NCBI GenBank assembly: GCA_963933975.1
Contig: CAWVWE010000005.1
Span: 1 to 64,000 of the forward strand
Source: UBA10364 sp905182675
GTDB taxonomy: Bacteria > Bacteroidota > Bacteroidia > Flavobacteriales > Schleiferiaceae
Reading direction: 5' to 3'
Length of the DNA: 64,000 nucleotides
Below are positions 16,310 to 25,501 of the stretch, piece after piece. A program made the position numbers and the translations under genes. The notes under the pieces were generated by a model. The model did not search any database and was not told the origin of the DNA. It saw nothing but the letters and a program-made list of their open reading frames with translations. Position 1 is the stretch's first letter; each line of letters starts with the position of its first letter.

Positions 16310-16936
16310 TTAGCTTAAAATCGCTGTTATCTTCTCAACTGCACCTTGTGACATAACTATCGTTGTAGCGTTCATTATATCGTAAGTGCTTAATTCTGAA
16401 GAGTTTACAACTTTAACCCCTGTTAAATTGCGGGATGACAAATATATGTTTTTATCGTAATCTCCTACTATGAATAGAGACTTTTTATTGTTTAAACCTA
16501 AAGCAGCTAGTACATCCTGGAATGTCTTAGTTCTTGGAAGCTCAAACGTAAAGTTCTCAATGATCGTAATTGCCTCACCCTGAACCTTTTTAGAAAGGGC
16601 CGAACGACGAGCCAGTTGTTTCACTTTTTTATTCAATTTAAAGTGGTAGTTGCGTGGACGAGGTCCAAACACTGTTCCACCACCTCTTTGAAGAGGAGAT
16701 TTCAATGAACCTGCACGAGCTCCACCAGTACCTTTTTGCTTGTGGTGCTTTTTCGTAGTGCGATTGATTTCACCACGCTCTTTCGACTTGTGCGTACCCT
16801 GACGTGCGTTGGCTAGGAATTGCCTTACGTCTAGGTAAATACTATGGTCATTAGGTTCAATGCCAAATACAGATGCGTCTAACTTCACGCTCTTTCCGGT
16901 TTCCTTACCGTTTATGTCTAATACGTTGAACTCCAT
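16310..16936 (-). CDS. rplD: 50S ribosomal protein L4
   Basis: L4 reaches the exit tunnel. It has 208 residues, with the long basic loop that includes KQKGTGGARAGSLKSPLQRG and GGTVFGPRPRNYHFKL. Its start overlaps the rplC stop by one base. In E. coli L4 represses its own S10 operon; no such leader was recognised here. Confidence 0.97.
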   Translation of the reverse strand: MEFNVLDINGKETGKSVKLDASVFGIEPNDHSIYLDVRQFLANARQGTHKSKERGEINRTTKKHHKQKGTGGARAGSLKSPLQRGGGTVFGPRPRNYHFKLNKKVKQLARRSALSKKVQGEAITIIENFTFELPRTKTFQDVLAALGLNNKKSLFIVGDYDKNIYLSSRNLTGVKVVNSSELSTYDIMNATTIVMSQGAVEKITAILS

Positions 16937-17553
16937 TACTTGTCGATAATTACGATTGAATTCTTAGCTCCTGGCACGGAACCTTTAACTACGAGCAAGT
17001 TTCTTTCAGCGTCAACCTTCAAAACCTGTAAGTTTTGAACTTTAGCACGCTTACCACCCATGCGACCTGCCATGCGCATGCCTTTAAATACACGAGATGG
17101 ATCTGAACCTGCACCAATTGATCCTGGAGCACGTAGACGGTTGTGTTGACCGTGCGTTGCTTGACCAACACCAGCAAAGCCATGACGTTTTACAACACCC
17201 TGGAACCCTTTACCTTTCGATGTACCGGCAACATCCACGAAGTCACCTTCAGCGAATAGATCAGCGGTAAGAACCTGACCTAACTCAAGGTCTCCCTCAA
17301 AATCAGCAAATTCTACAAATTTTCTTTTGGCAGAGGTGTTAGCCTTCTGCGTATGACCTTGCAATGCTTTGGAGGTGTTTTTATCTTTCGCCTCGCCCCA
17401 GCCTAGCTGGATAGCATTGTAACCATCGACATCATTCGTCTTGACTTGAGTAACAACACATGGCCCTACTTCGAGTACGGTACATGGGAGGTTTTTTCCA
17501 TCCTGACTGTAAATGCTGGTCATTCCGACTTTTTTACCAATTAATCCTGGCAT
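16936..17553 (-). CDS. rplC: 50S ribosomal protein L3
   Basis: An early-assembly protein of 205 residues with MPGLIGKKVGMTSIYSQDGK, a long loop with GVGQATHGQHNRLRAPGSIG and the signature GMRMAGRMGGKRAKVQNL. It lies 29 bases after rpsJ. Confidence 0.97.
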   Translation of the reverse strand: MPGLIGKKVGMTSIYSQDGKNLPCTVLEVGPCVVTQVKTNDVDGYNAIQLGWGEAKDKNTSKALQGHTQKANTSAKRKFVEFADFEGDLELGQVLTADLFAEGDFVDVAGTSKGKGFQGVVKRHGFAGVGQATHGQHNRLRAPGSIGAGSDPSRVFKGMRMAGRMGGKRAKVQNLQVLKVDAERNLLVVKGSVPGAKNSIVIIDK

Positions 17554-17582
17554 GTTTTCTGGAATTTAAATTTGATCTAACG

Positions 17583-17888
17583 TTAGACCTTGATTTCTAC
17601 TTCTACACCACTCGGCAACTCCAACTTCATCAAAGCATCAATAGTCTTTGATGATGAAGAGTAAATATCCAACAGTCGCTTATAATTGCTCAGTTGGAAT
17701 TGTTCACGTGATTTCTTATTAACGTGCGGTGAGCGGAGCACTGTGTAAATACGCTTGTTCGTAGGTAACGGTATAGGACCGTTAACCACAGCGCCAGTAC
17801 TCTTCACTGTCTTTACGATTTTCTCAGCAGACTTGTCTACCAAGTTGTGATCGTAAGACTTGAGCTTGATGCGAATTTTTTGACTCAT
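17583..17888 (-). CDS. rpsJ: 30S ribosomal protein S10
   Basis: S10 is a head protein and, as NusE, an antitermination factor. It has 101 residues starting MSQKIRIKLKSYDHNLVDKS, with GPIPLPTNKRIYTVLRSPHV. It directly follows fusA (13 bases); the tuf gene found between them in many other bacteria is absent. Confidence 0.97.
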   Translation of the reverse strand: MSQKIRIKLKSYDHNLVDKSAEKIVKTVKSTGAVVNGPIPLPTNKRIYTVLRSPHVNKKSREQFQLSNYKRLLDIYSSSSKTIDALMKLELPSGVEVEIKV

Positions 17889-17901
17889 TATAGTCTATTT
17901 A

Positions 17902-20007
17902 TTAAGCTTTAGATTCTTCAATTACTCTTTCTGCAATACCCTTTGGAGTCTCTGCATAATGAGAGAATACCATAGTTGACGAAGCACGACCTGAGCTCAG
18001 TGTACGTAATGTTGTTACATAACCGAACATTTCAGATAACGGTACCTCCGCCTTAATAACCTTAGCGTTGTTACGATCAGACATATCATTCACTTGACCA
18101 CGACGACGGTTCAGATCACCAACTATATCACCCATGTACTCTTCAGGAGTAACGGCTTCCATTTTCATTATAGGCTCCATGATAACTGGAGAAGCCTTTT
18201 TAGCACTCTCTCTAAACCCTTGTTTAGCAGCTAGCTCAAACGACAACTGATCAGAATCAACAGGGTGGAACGAACCATCCTTAAGAACAACCTTAATGCT
18301 ATCTACTTTAAAACCTGCTAAAGGACCATTTACCATGGCGGCTTTGAAACCTGCCTCTACAGATGGTATAAATTCCCTTGGGATATTACCACCCTTAATA
18401 GAGTTGACAAATTGCAAACCTTCTCCTTCGAAATCAGCATCAACTGGAGAGATTTCAAAAGATATATCACCAAATTTACCACGACCACCTGATTGCTTCT
18501 TGTACACCTGACGATGCGCAAGAGTTCCGTTGATCGCTTCCTTATATTCAACTTGAGGCTCACCAACGTTTACCTCAACTTTAAACTCACGTCTCATACG
18601 ATCAATCAAGATCTCAAGGTGCAATTCACCCATACCAGATATGATCGTTTGGCCAGAAGCTTCGTCTGTTTGAACACGGAATGTTGGATCCTCTTCTGAC
18701 AATTTAGCCAAAGCAGTACCCATTTTATCCACGTCAGCCTGTGACTTAGGCTCAACTGCAATACCGATTACTGGCTCAGGGAAAGTCATAGACTCTAAAA
18801 CAATCGGAGCTTTCTCGTCACAAAGCGTATCGCCTGTCTTGATGTCTTTAAATCCAACACCTGCACCAATGTCTCCAGCTGTAATAGTCGGAATCGGTTC
18901 TTGCTTATTAGCGTGCATCTGGAAGATACGAGAAATACGTTCTTTCTTTCCAGAACGGGTATTCTTAACATAGGACCCTGCGTCCAAAAAACCAGAATAA
19001 ACACGGAAGAAACAAAGACGTCCTACGAAAGGATCTGTAGCGATTTTAAATGCTAAAGCCGCAAAAGGCTCGTCCATTGACGGCTTACGCATGTCTGAAT
19101 CACCAGTGTCAGGATTAATTCCTTCAATACCCTCAACATCCAATGGAGAAGGCAAGTAACGCATAACAGCATCAAGCATTGCCTGAACACCTTTGTTTTT
19201 AAATGCCGAACCACACATCATAGGTATGATACTCATATCTATTGTGGCCGCACGTAAAGCAGCTATAATTTCATCGTCACTGATACTGTTTTCATCCTCA
19301 AAGAATTTCTCCATCAAGGTGTCATCATATTCAGCAACAGCTTCGATCAGTTCAGCACGCTTTTCATTTACAACATCAATAAGATCAGCTGGAATTTCAA
19401 TTTCGTCATAGGTCATGCCCATGTCGTCTTCATTCCAAACAATAGCTTTTTTGCTAATAAGATCAACTACACCTCTGAAATCTGATTCATCACCAATAGG
19501 TACTTGAAGAGCTACTGGATTACCTCCTAGCATTTCTTTAACCTGACGACAGACCATAAAGAAGTCTGAACCTTGACGATCCATCTTGTTTACAAATCCC
19601 AAACGAGGAACACGATATTTATCAGCTTGACGCCATACCGTTTCAGATTGAGGTTCTACACCATCTACAGCAGAGAATAATGCAACTACTCCATCCAATA
19701 CTCTTAATGAACGCTCAACCTCAACAGTGAAATCAACGTGACCCGGAGTGTCAATAATATTAATTTCATACTTATCACCCGCATAGGACCACTCACAGTG
19801 AGTAGCTGCGGAGGTAATAGTAATACCTCTCTCCTGCTCTTGCTCCATCCAGTCCATGGTGGCAGCACCATCATGTACTTCACCAATCTTGTGACTTACA
19901 CCTGTATAGTATAGGATGCGCTCAGTTGTCGTAGTCTTGCCAGCGTCAATATGAGCAGCAATACCAATATTCCGGACGTAACTAAGATCTTTATTAATTT
20001 TCGACAT
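17902..20007 (-). CDS. fusA: Translation elongation factor G
   Basis: EF-G is the GTPase that drives translocation and, with RRF, ribosome recycling. The 701 residues match canonical length. The P-loop AHIDAGKT is at 18-25, with RGITITSAATHCEW (switch II region), DTPGHVDFTVEVERSL and NKMDRQGSDF. Domain IV contains GGRGKFGDISFEISP and the tip loop, and domain V ends with the MFGYVTTLRTLSSGRAS segment. It lies between rpsG and rpsJ in the str part of the cluster. Confidence 0.98.
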   Translation of the reverse strand: MSKINKDLSYVRNIGIAAHIDAGKTTTTERILYYTGVSHKIGEVHDGAATMDWMEQEQERGITITSAATHCEWSYAGDKYEINIIDTPGHVDFTVEVERSLRVLDGVVALFSAVDGVEPQSETVWRQADKYRVPRLGFVNKMDRQGSDFFMVCRQVKEMLGGNPVALQVPIGDESDFRGVVDLISKKAIVWNEDDMGMTYDEIEIPADLIDVVNEKRAELIEAVAEYDDTLMEKFFEDENSISDDEIIAALRAATIDMSIIPMMCGSAFKNKGVQAMLDAVMRYLPSPLDVEGIEGINPDTGDSDMRKPSMDEPFAALAFKIATDPFVGRLCFFRVYSGFLDAGSYVKNTRSGKKERISRIFQMHANKQEPIPTITAGDIGAGVGFKDIKTGDTLCDEKAPIVLESMTFPEPVIGIAVEPKSQADVDKMGTALAKLSEEDPTFRVQTDEASGQTIISGMGELHLEILIDRMRREFKVEVNVGEPQVEYKEAINGTLAHRQVYKKQSGGRGKFGDISFEISPVDADFEGEGLQFVNSIKGGNIPREFIPSVEAGFKAAMVNGPLAGFKVDSIKVVLKDGSFHPVDSDQLSFELAAKQGFRESAKKASPVIMEPIMKMEAVTPEEYMGDIVGDLNRRRGQVNDMSDRNNAKVIKAEVPLSEMFGYVTTLRTLSSGRASSTMVFSHYAETPKGIAERVIEESKA

Positions 20008-20019
20008 GTTGATTTTCTA

Positions 20020-20487
20020 TTAGAATCTGAAGTGAGAGAACGCTTTATTAGCTTCAGCCATACGGTGAACCTCTGTGCGTTTTTTTACTGCAGCACCTTC
20101 TTCTTTGGAAGCAGCGATAACTTCAGCAGCTAACTTTTGCGCCATAGAGCGTTCGTTGCGACTGCGTGTTGCTGTAATCATCCATTTCATTCCTAAAGTA
20201 ACCTTTCGCTCTGGGCGAACCTGCATTGGAATTTGGAAATTAGCTCCACCAACACGACGACTACGTACTTCTACGTGAGGCATCACATTGTTTAGCGCTT
20301 CTTTCCAAACATCAACTCCGTTGCTTTCAGTTTTTTCGGCGACTATATCCATAGCGTCATAAAAGATGCTGAAGGCAATAGATTTTTTACCGTCCAACAT
20401 TAAGTTGTTTACGAAACGTGTAACTAACGTATCGTTAAACCTTGGATCCGGTAATAACGGACGTTTTTTAGCTCTTGCTTTTCTCAT
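20020..20487 (-). CDS. rpsG: 30S ribosomal protein S7
   Basis: S7 nucleates the small-subunit head and is the str-operon repressor in E. coli. It has 155 residues, starts MRKARAKKRPLLPDPRFND and has PHVEVRSRRVGGANFQIPM. It lies 20 bases after rpsL. Confidence 0.97.
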   Translation of the reverse strand: MRKARAKKRPLLPDPRFNDTLVTRFVNNLMLDGKKSIAFSIFYDAMDIVAEKTESNGVDVWKEALNNVMPHVEVRSRRVGGANFQIPMQVRPERKVTLGMKWMITATRSRNERSMAQKLAAEVIAASKEEGAAVKKRTEVHRMAEANKAFSHFRF

Positions 20488-20507
20488 TATTTCTTAATCT
20501 GGGTCTG

Positions 20508-20888
20508 TTATTTCTTAACCTTTGGACGCTTCGCTCCATATTTCGAGCGACGCTGTGTTCTACCATCTACACCTGCGGTATCTAATGCACCACGTACAAT
20601 GTGATAACGAACACCTGGTAAATCTTTAACACGACCACCACGTACAAGCACAATACTGTGCTCCTGTAGGTTATGTCCTTCACCACCGATGTAGGCGTTT
20701 ACTTCATTTCCATTTGATAGTCGCACTCTGGCCACCTTACGCATAGCCGAGTTTGGCTTTTTGGGCGTAGTAGTGTACACACGTGTACACACCCCTCTAC
20801 GTTGAGGGCAGGAATCCAGCGCAGCAGATTTACTCTTTTGTTTGATCTGTTTGCGACCTTTTCTTACAAGCTGTTGAATCGTTGGCAT
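20508..20888 (-). CDS. rpsL: 30S ribosomal protein S12
   Basis: S12 controls decoding accuracy. It has 126 residues, with CPQRRGVCTRVYTTTPKKPN and the loop PGVRYHIVRGALDTAGV. The two streptomycin-linked lysine positions look wild type (PKKPNSA; VKDLPGVRY). It is the first gene of the 32-gene ribosomal block, with a strong promoter match about 60 bases upstream. Confidence 0.98.
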   Translation of the reverse strand: MPTIQQLVRKGRKQIKQKSKSAALDSCPQRRGVCTRVYTTTPKKPNSAMRKVARVRLSNGNEVNAYIGGEGHNLQEHSIVLVRGGRVKDLPGVRYHIVRGALDTAGVDGRTQRRSKYGAKRPKVKK

Positions 20889-20947
20889 ACGTACCTTTTG
20901 ATTTCTATATTATTCTAATAATCAATTACCTTATTTTTAAGGGACTG

Positions 20948-20977
20948 CAAATGTAGTGGAAATATTACCATAACCAA
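20948..20977 (-). promoter_or_regulatory. Promoter of the rpsL-to-rplQ ribosomal operon
   Basis: On the minus strand, TTG (complement of 20975-20977), 19 bases, then TACATTTG (complement of 20948-20955) is an exact match to the Bacteroidota sigma-A-type promoter (TTG, 19-21 bp, TAnnTTTG). It would leave a leader of about 55 bases before rpsL. Confidence 0.8.
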
Positions 20978-21073
20978 ACCCGGAGTGCTTAAAATAATTG
21001 GCTCAAAATGAAATAATTATGTGACTTGTTTAAAAACTAGCTGAAACACATGAAGATATGAGAACAAAATCAC

Positions 21074-21103
21074 TTGCCTAAGAAATACTAAAGGCTAACT
21101 TTG
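21074..21103 (+). promoter_or_regulatory. Promoter of the pcrA-DUF4290-murA operon
   Basis: TTG at 21074-21076, 19 bases, then TAACTTTG at 21096-21103 is an exact consensus match. It diverges from the ribosomal promoter, about 100 bases apart. Transcription would start about 25 bases before the TTG start codon at 21135. The rest of the 246-base spacer (20889-21134) shows nothing further that I can name. Confidence 0.8.
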
Positions 21104-21134
21104 TAGACCTGTCTATATATAAGATCAAATTTCC

Positions 21135-23531
21135 TTGGCACATTTTCTAGATCAACTTAACGACGCCCAGCGTATCGCTGCTGAGCAAACGGAAGGACCA
21201 GTAATGGTAATTGCCGGTGCTGGCTCCGGGAAAACCAGGGTGTTGACTTTCCGTATCGCTTACCTATTAGAAAAGGGAGTTGACGCCTTCAATATACTAT
21301 CACTGACTTTCACGAATAAAGCTGCGCGTGAAATGAAATCGCGAATAGGAAACCTTGTTGGAGACGCAGAAGCCAAGAATCTTTGGATGGGTACTTTTCA
21401 CAGCGTGTTTGCGAGGATTTTACGTTCTGAAGCCGAAAAACTTGGCTATCCTACCAACTTTACCATATATGATGCTGATGACAGTAAAAAGGTAGTTGCC
21501 AACATTATTAAAGAGAAGCAACTCGATAAAGACATTTATAAAACGAAATCTGTTGCGTCTAGGATTAGCTCTTTAAAAAACAACTTGATTACACCTAAAG
21601 CTTATTTTCAAAACGGTGAACTTCAAGCCCAAGACAGCGCAGCTAAAATGCCAATGTTCGGAGAGATTTATCAGGCCTACGCAGAAAGATGCTTTAGAGC
21701 AGGATGTATGGACTTTGATGATTTATTGCTAAAGACGAATGAATTGATGTATCGGTTCCCAGAAGTTTTAGCAAAATATCAGAATCGATTTAAATATATT
21801 TTGGTTGACGAGTATCAAGATACCAATCATAGCCAATACCTTATTGTCAAAGCCCTGGCGGCCAAGTTCGAGAACATTTGCATTGTTGGAGATGATGCAC
21901 AGTCCATTTATGCCTTCCGTGGAGCCAATATTAGAAATATTCTGAATTTTCAGAAAGACTATCCCAGTACTAAATTATTCAAGCTCGAGCAGAATTACAG
22001 ATCATCTGATAATATAGTTCAGGCTGCGAATAGCATCATCGCAAAAAACAAAGATCAAATTCAAAAAAACGTTTGGACGAAGAACTCAAGTGGTGAAAAA
22101 ATTATCGTTCATAAATCTATATCGGATTCAGATGAAGGGAATTATGTAGCAACTAATGTCTGGCAAACCTCCATGAATGAGGGCGCTAAACACGATGACT
22201 TCTGCATCTTATACAGAACAAATGCACAAAGCCGTAGCTTTGAAGACGCACTTAGAAAAAAGAATATTCCTTATAAGATTTATGGAGGCCTTAGTTTTTA
22301 CCAGCGTAAAGAAATCAAAGATGTTCTGTCGTATCTTAGATTGGTTGTTAACCCTAAGGATGAAGAAGCTTTTAGAAGGGTTATAAATTATCCAACAAGA
22401 GGAATTGGTGCAACTACCCTAGCAAAGCTTACCATAGCCGCAGAAAGAGAAGCTTGTTCTTTATGGGAAACGTGTGAGAAACTTCAGACCATCGAGTCTG
22501 GTTTAAACAATGCCACCATAAGGAAAATCACAGATTTCACGATTCTGGTGAACTCATTTGCTGTTATCGCGAAGCAACAAGATGCGTTTGACCTGGTAGC
22601 CCATGTGGCAAAAACGGTAGGACTAATCAAGGTTTTAGGCGAAGACAAGACCCCCGAGGGAGTAACACGCTATGAAAATGTCCAAGAGCTTCTAAACGGT
22701 ATCAAGGATTTCACAGAGCAGCAAAAAGAGATCGTAGACGGTGATCCTACTCTGGCTGGGTTTCTTGCTGATGTCGCTTTGTTAACAGATCGCGATAATG
22801 AAGTTGATGACGGCACTCCTAAAGTCAGCATGATGACCATACATTTGGCGAAAGGACTTGAATTCCCTTACGTATACATTGTTGGCCTTGAAGAAAACCT
22901 ATTCCCCAGTATGATGAGCAGCGGGAGTAGAAGCGAACTAGAGGAAGAACGTCGTTTGTTTTATGTTGCGCTGACAAGAGCTGAGAAAAGGGCGCATATA
23001 ACTTATGCCCACACACGCTATCGTTGGGGGAAACTTATAGATTGCGAACCGTCAAGGTTTATTGACGAAATAGACGATAAATTTGTAGATATACAGGTTC
23101 CGGATTTCTCCCCTATGTCATTTAGCTCGGAAGCACTCAATAGTGCCTTCGGAAATAGTTATGGAGGAGGCTCCCAAAAAGGTCAAACGGTTTACCAAGG
23201 AACAAATAAAAATTGGGGTAAAAACCATGGCAGCAACCAAGGTGCTAAAAAGAAAAATACCGGTCCAGGTGAAATAGCAGTACCAAAGCCAAGCATTAGA
23301 GGAAAAGTGCTAACCCCAGTTAACAAAGCTGGTGCGAGTTTTGAAGCCAGTGGAGATAATCTAAGTATTGATCAAATGTCCGAGGGTATGCGTGTTGTTC
23401 ACGGACGTTTTGGACTAGGAGTTATAAAAAGTTTAGAAGGCGAAGGAGCGGATGCTAAAGCTATTATTGAGTTCGATAATGCAGGAGAAAAAAGATTGTT
23501 GCTAAAATTCGCGAAGGTGAGGGCAGTCTAA
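21135..23531 (+). CDS. pcrA: ATP-dependent DNA helicase, PcrA/UvrD family
   Basis: An SF1A 3'-to-5' helicase acting in repair, replication restart and removal of stalled RNA polymerase. The 798 residues carry Walker A (AGAGSGKT, to residue 34), motif II DEYQDT from residue 225, motif III GDDAQSIYAFRGA, motif IV (FKLEQNYRSS), motif V (MTIHLAKGLEFPYV) and motif VI (RRLFYVALTRAEKR). A Gly/Lys-rich linker (about 680-735) leads to a C-terminal Tudor-like region (GMRVVHGRFGLGVI), the part that binds RNA polymerase in PcrA. The start is TTG, because no ATG precedes the Walker A motif and the promoter leaves little room. It heads an operon with DUF4290 and murA. Confidence 0.95.
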   Translation: MAHFLDQLNDAQRIAAEQTEGPVMVIAGAGSGKTRVLTFRIAYLLEKGVDAFNILSLTFTNKAAREMKSRIGNLVGDAEAKNLWMGTFHSVFARILRSEAEKLGYPTNFTIYDADDSKKVVANIIKEKQLDKDIYKTKSVASRISSLKNNLITPKAYFQNGELQAQDSAAKMPMFGEIYQAYAERCFRAGCMDFDDLLLKTNELMYRFPEVLAKYQNRFKYILVDEYQDTNHSQYLIVKALAAKFENICIVGDDAQSIYAFRGANIRNILNFQKDYPSTKLFKLEQNYRSSDNIVQAANSIIAKNKDQIQKNVWTKNSSGEKIIVHKSISDSDEGNYVATNVWQTSMNEGAKHDDFCILYRTNAQSRSFEDALRKKNIPYKIYGGLSFYQRKEIKDVLSYLRLVVNPKDEEAFRRVINYPTRGIGATTLAKLTIAAEREACSLWETCEKLQTIESGLNNATIRKITDFTILVNSFAVIAKQQDAFDLVAHVAKTVGLIKVLGEDKTPEGVTRYENVQELLNGIKDFTEQQKEIVDGDPTLAGFLADVALLTDRDNEVDDGTPKVSMMTIHLAKGLEFPYVYIVGLEENLFPSMMSSGSRSELEEERRLFYVALTRAEKRAHITYAHTRYRWGKLIDCEPSRFIDEIDDKFVDIQVPDFSPMSFSSEALNSAFGNSYGGGSQKGQTVYQGTNKNWGKNHGSNQGAKKKNTGPGEIAVPKPSIRGKVLTPVNKAGASFEASGDNLSIDQMSEGMRVVHGRFGLGVIKSLEGEGADAKAIIEFDNAGEKRLLLKFAKVRAV

Positions 23532-23556
23532 CGAAAGATTTTACTTAATTGAAGCT

Positions 23557-24174
23557 ATGGAATACAATACAGACAGAACAGCATTGATCATACCTGAATA
23601 TGGCAGAAACGTGCAACGCATGGTGGATTACTGTCTAACCATTGAAGACCAAGAACACAGGAGTAAAGTAGCCCAGAGTATTATAGATGTGATTGGGAAT
23701 CTGAACCCTGCCATTCGAGATGCACCGGATTACGCACACAAACTGTGGGACCATTTGTTTATCATGTCCCAATTTAAGCTCGAAGTAGAGAGTCCTTATC
23801 CTATTCCAACAGCAGAAAGTTTTGTTGGATTACCTGACGAAGTTGCCTATCCCAAAAAGTCACGACGATTTAGACATTATGGAAGCATTGTTAAAACAAT
23901 GATAGCGCATGCCTTAACTCAGGAAGTGAGCGAGGAGCGCGATGCTTTAGTGTTCGGAATAGCCTATGCGATGAAAAGGAACTATTTGAAGTACAACAAA
24001 GACACTGTTGCGGACGAGACTATCTTAAAAGATTTAAATGAAATGTCCGAAGGTCAATTGACCTTGAACGACTTTGAACTACCGCATTCAAAAACATTTG
24101 GAATTGTATCTACCACAAAGAGTAATCCAAGTCAGAACAAGAAAAAGAAGACTACTAAGAAAAGACGATATTAA
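23557..24174 (+). CDS. DUF4290 domain protein
   Basis: The 205-residue protein matches DUF4290, a family I know only from Bacteroidota and commonly found upstream of murA. The N-terminal half has RMVDYCLTIEDQEHRSKVAQ and NPAIRDAPDYAHKLWDHLFI, probably helical. The C-terminal tail is Lys/Thr-rich. There is no signal peptide or membrane segment, so it should be cytoplasmic. Its stop codon overlaps the murA start (TAATG), a sign of translational coupling. The function is unknown; the location suggests a link to peptidoglycan precursor synthesis, which is inference. Confidence 0.85.
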   Translation: MEYNTDRTALIIPEYGRNVQRMVDYCLTIEDQEHRSKVAQSIIDVIGNLNPAIRDAPDYAHKLWDHLFIMSQFKLEVESPYPIPTAESFVGLPDEVAYPKKSRRFRHYGSIVKTMIAHALTQEVSEERDALVFGIAYAMKRNYLKYNKDTVADETILKDLNEMSEGQLTLNDFELPHSKTFGIVSTTKSNPSQNKKKKTTKKRRY

Positions 24175-25478
24175 TGGGGACTTTTAAAATTACCGGAGGT
24201 AAGAAACTTCACGGAACAATTACTCCCCAAGGGGCTAAAAACGAGACTTTACAAATTCTTTGCGCCGTATTACTCACTGCAGAAGAAGTTCGTATTACGA
24301 ACATCCCTGATATCGTTGACGTCAATAAACTCATTGACCTGATTGGTGATATGGGAGTTGACGTCACCAAGAATGGACCTGGAGATTACACCTTCAAAGC
24401 TGAGCATGTAGATTTAGACTTCCTGACTACAGCAACATTCAAAGAAAAAGGGGCCAGCCTTAGAGGGTCAGTGATGATTATTGGACCCTTATTAGCACGA
24501 TTTGGCAAAGCCTTTATGCCAAAGCCGGGTGGAGATAAAATTGGCCGTAGAAGGCTTGATACTCACTTTTTAGGGTTTCAAAAATTAGGGGCAAAGTTCA
24601 ATTATGATTCTAAAGACAGTTTCTACAGTATAGATGCCTCCGAATTAAAAGGAGCTTACATGCTGCTCGACGAGGCCTCTGTAACCGGTACAGCAAATGT
24701 TGTTATGGCGGCAGTAATGGCTCAAGGGAAAACCACCATTTACAATGCTGCCTGTGAGCCTTACCTACAGCAATTGTGCAAGATGTTGGTACGAATGGGG
24801 GCTAAAATTGACGGCATAGGATCTAATATGCTGCATATTCAAGGTGTCTCAGAATTAGGTGGGACTTCGCATAGAATTTTACCAGATATGATAGAAATAG
24901 GATCATGGATTGGCTTAGCAGCTATGACCGGATCTGAAATCACCATAAAAGATGTCAGTTACCCTAACCTTGGTATTATACCAACTGTGTTTAGAAAACT
25001 AGGTATTCATACGGAATTAAGAGGTGATGACTTGTTTGTGCCAGCCCATGATCATTATGAAATAGAAAGTTTTATTGATGGCTCCATCATGACCATATCT
25101 GATGCGCCATGGCCAGGATTCACGCCTGATTTACTCAGTATTATCCTCGTTACGGCTACCCAAGCTAGAGGATCTGTATTGATCCATCAAAAAATGTTTG
25201 AAAGTCGATTATTCTTTACGGATAAGTTGATTGACATGGGTGCACAAATAATATTGTGCGATCCGCATAGAGCCACAGTCATTGGACTGGACAAGCAAAG
25301 CCCATTAAGGGCCACTACAATGACTTCACCTGATATTCGTGCCGGAGTGAGCCTACTCATAGCGGCACTCAGTGCTGAAGGTACTTCCACCATTCATAAC
25401 ATCAATCAAATTGACAGGGGCTATGAAAACATAGATGGCCGATTACAAGCGATTGGTGCGGATATTATTAGATTATAG
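24174..25478 (+). CDS. murA: UDP-N-acetylglucosamine 1-carboxyvinyltransferase (Asp-type active site)
   Basis: MurA transfers enolpyruvate from PEP to UDP-GlcNAc, the first committed step of peptidoglycan synthesis. The 434 residues have the EPSP-synthase-like two-domain fold, with the N-terminal GAKNETLQILCAVLL (Lys/Asn substrate motif) and the loop KPGGDKIGRRRLDTHF. In E. coli this loop holds the catalytic Cys115 that fosfomycin alkylates; here it is Asp121 (codon 24534-24536). Asp at this position is known from naturally fosfomycin-resistant MurA proteins. Start and stop are coupled to DUF4290 by a one-base overlap, and a thioredoxin-like gene follows. Confidence 0.95.
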   Translation: MGTFKITGGKKLHGTITPQGAKNETLQILCAVLLTAEEVRITNIPDIVDVNKLIDLIGDMGVDVTKNGPGDYTFKAEHVDLDFLTTATFKEKGASLRGSVMIIGPLLARFGKAFMPKPGGDKIGRRRLDTHFLGFQKLGAKFNYDSKDSFYSIDASELKGAYMLLDEASVTGTANVVMAAVMAQGKTTIYNAACEPYLQQLCKMLVRMGAKIDGIGSNMLHIQGVSELGGTSHRILPDMIEIGSWIGLAAMTGSEITIKDVSYPNLGIIPTVFRKLGIHTELRGDDLFVPAHDHYEIESFIDGSIMTISDAPWPGFTPDLLSIILVTATQARGSVLIHQKMFESRLFFTDKLIDMGAQIILCDPHRATVIGLDKQSPLRATTMTSPDIRAGVSLLIAALSAEGTSTIHNINQIDRGYENIDGRLQAIGADIIRL

Positions 25479-25501
25479 AAATATTGAATAACCACCTCAT
25501 T

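Noticed and set aside
17554..17582. Possible tuf remnant between fusA and rpsJ or rpsJ and rplC
   Set aside because: Spacers are 13 and 29 bases, with no trace of a former gene.
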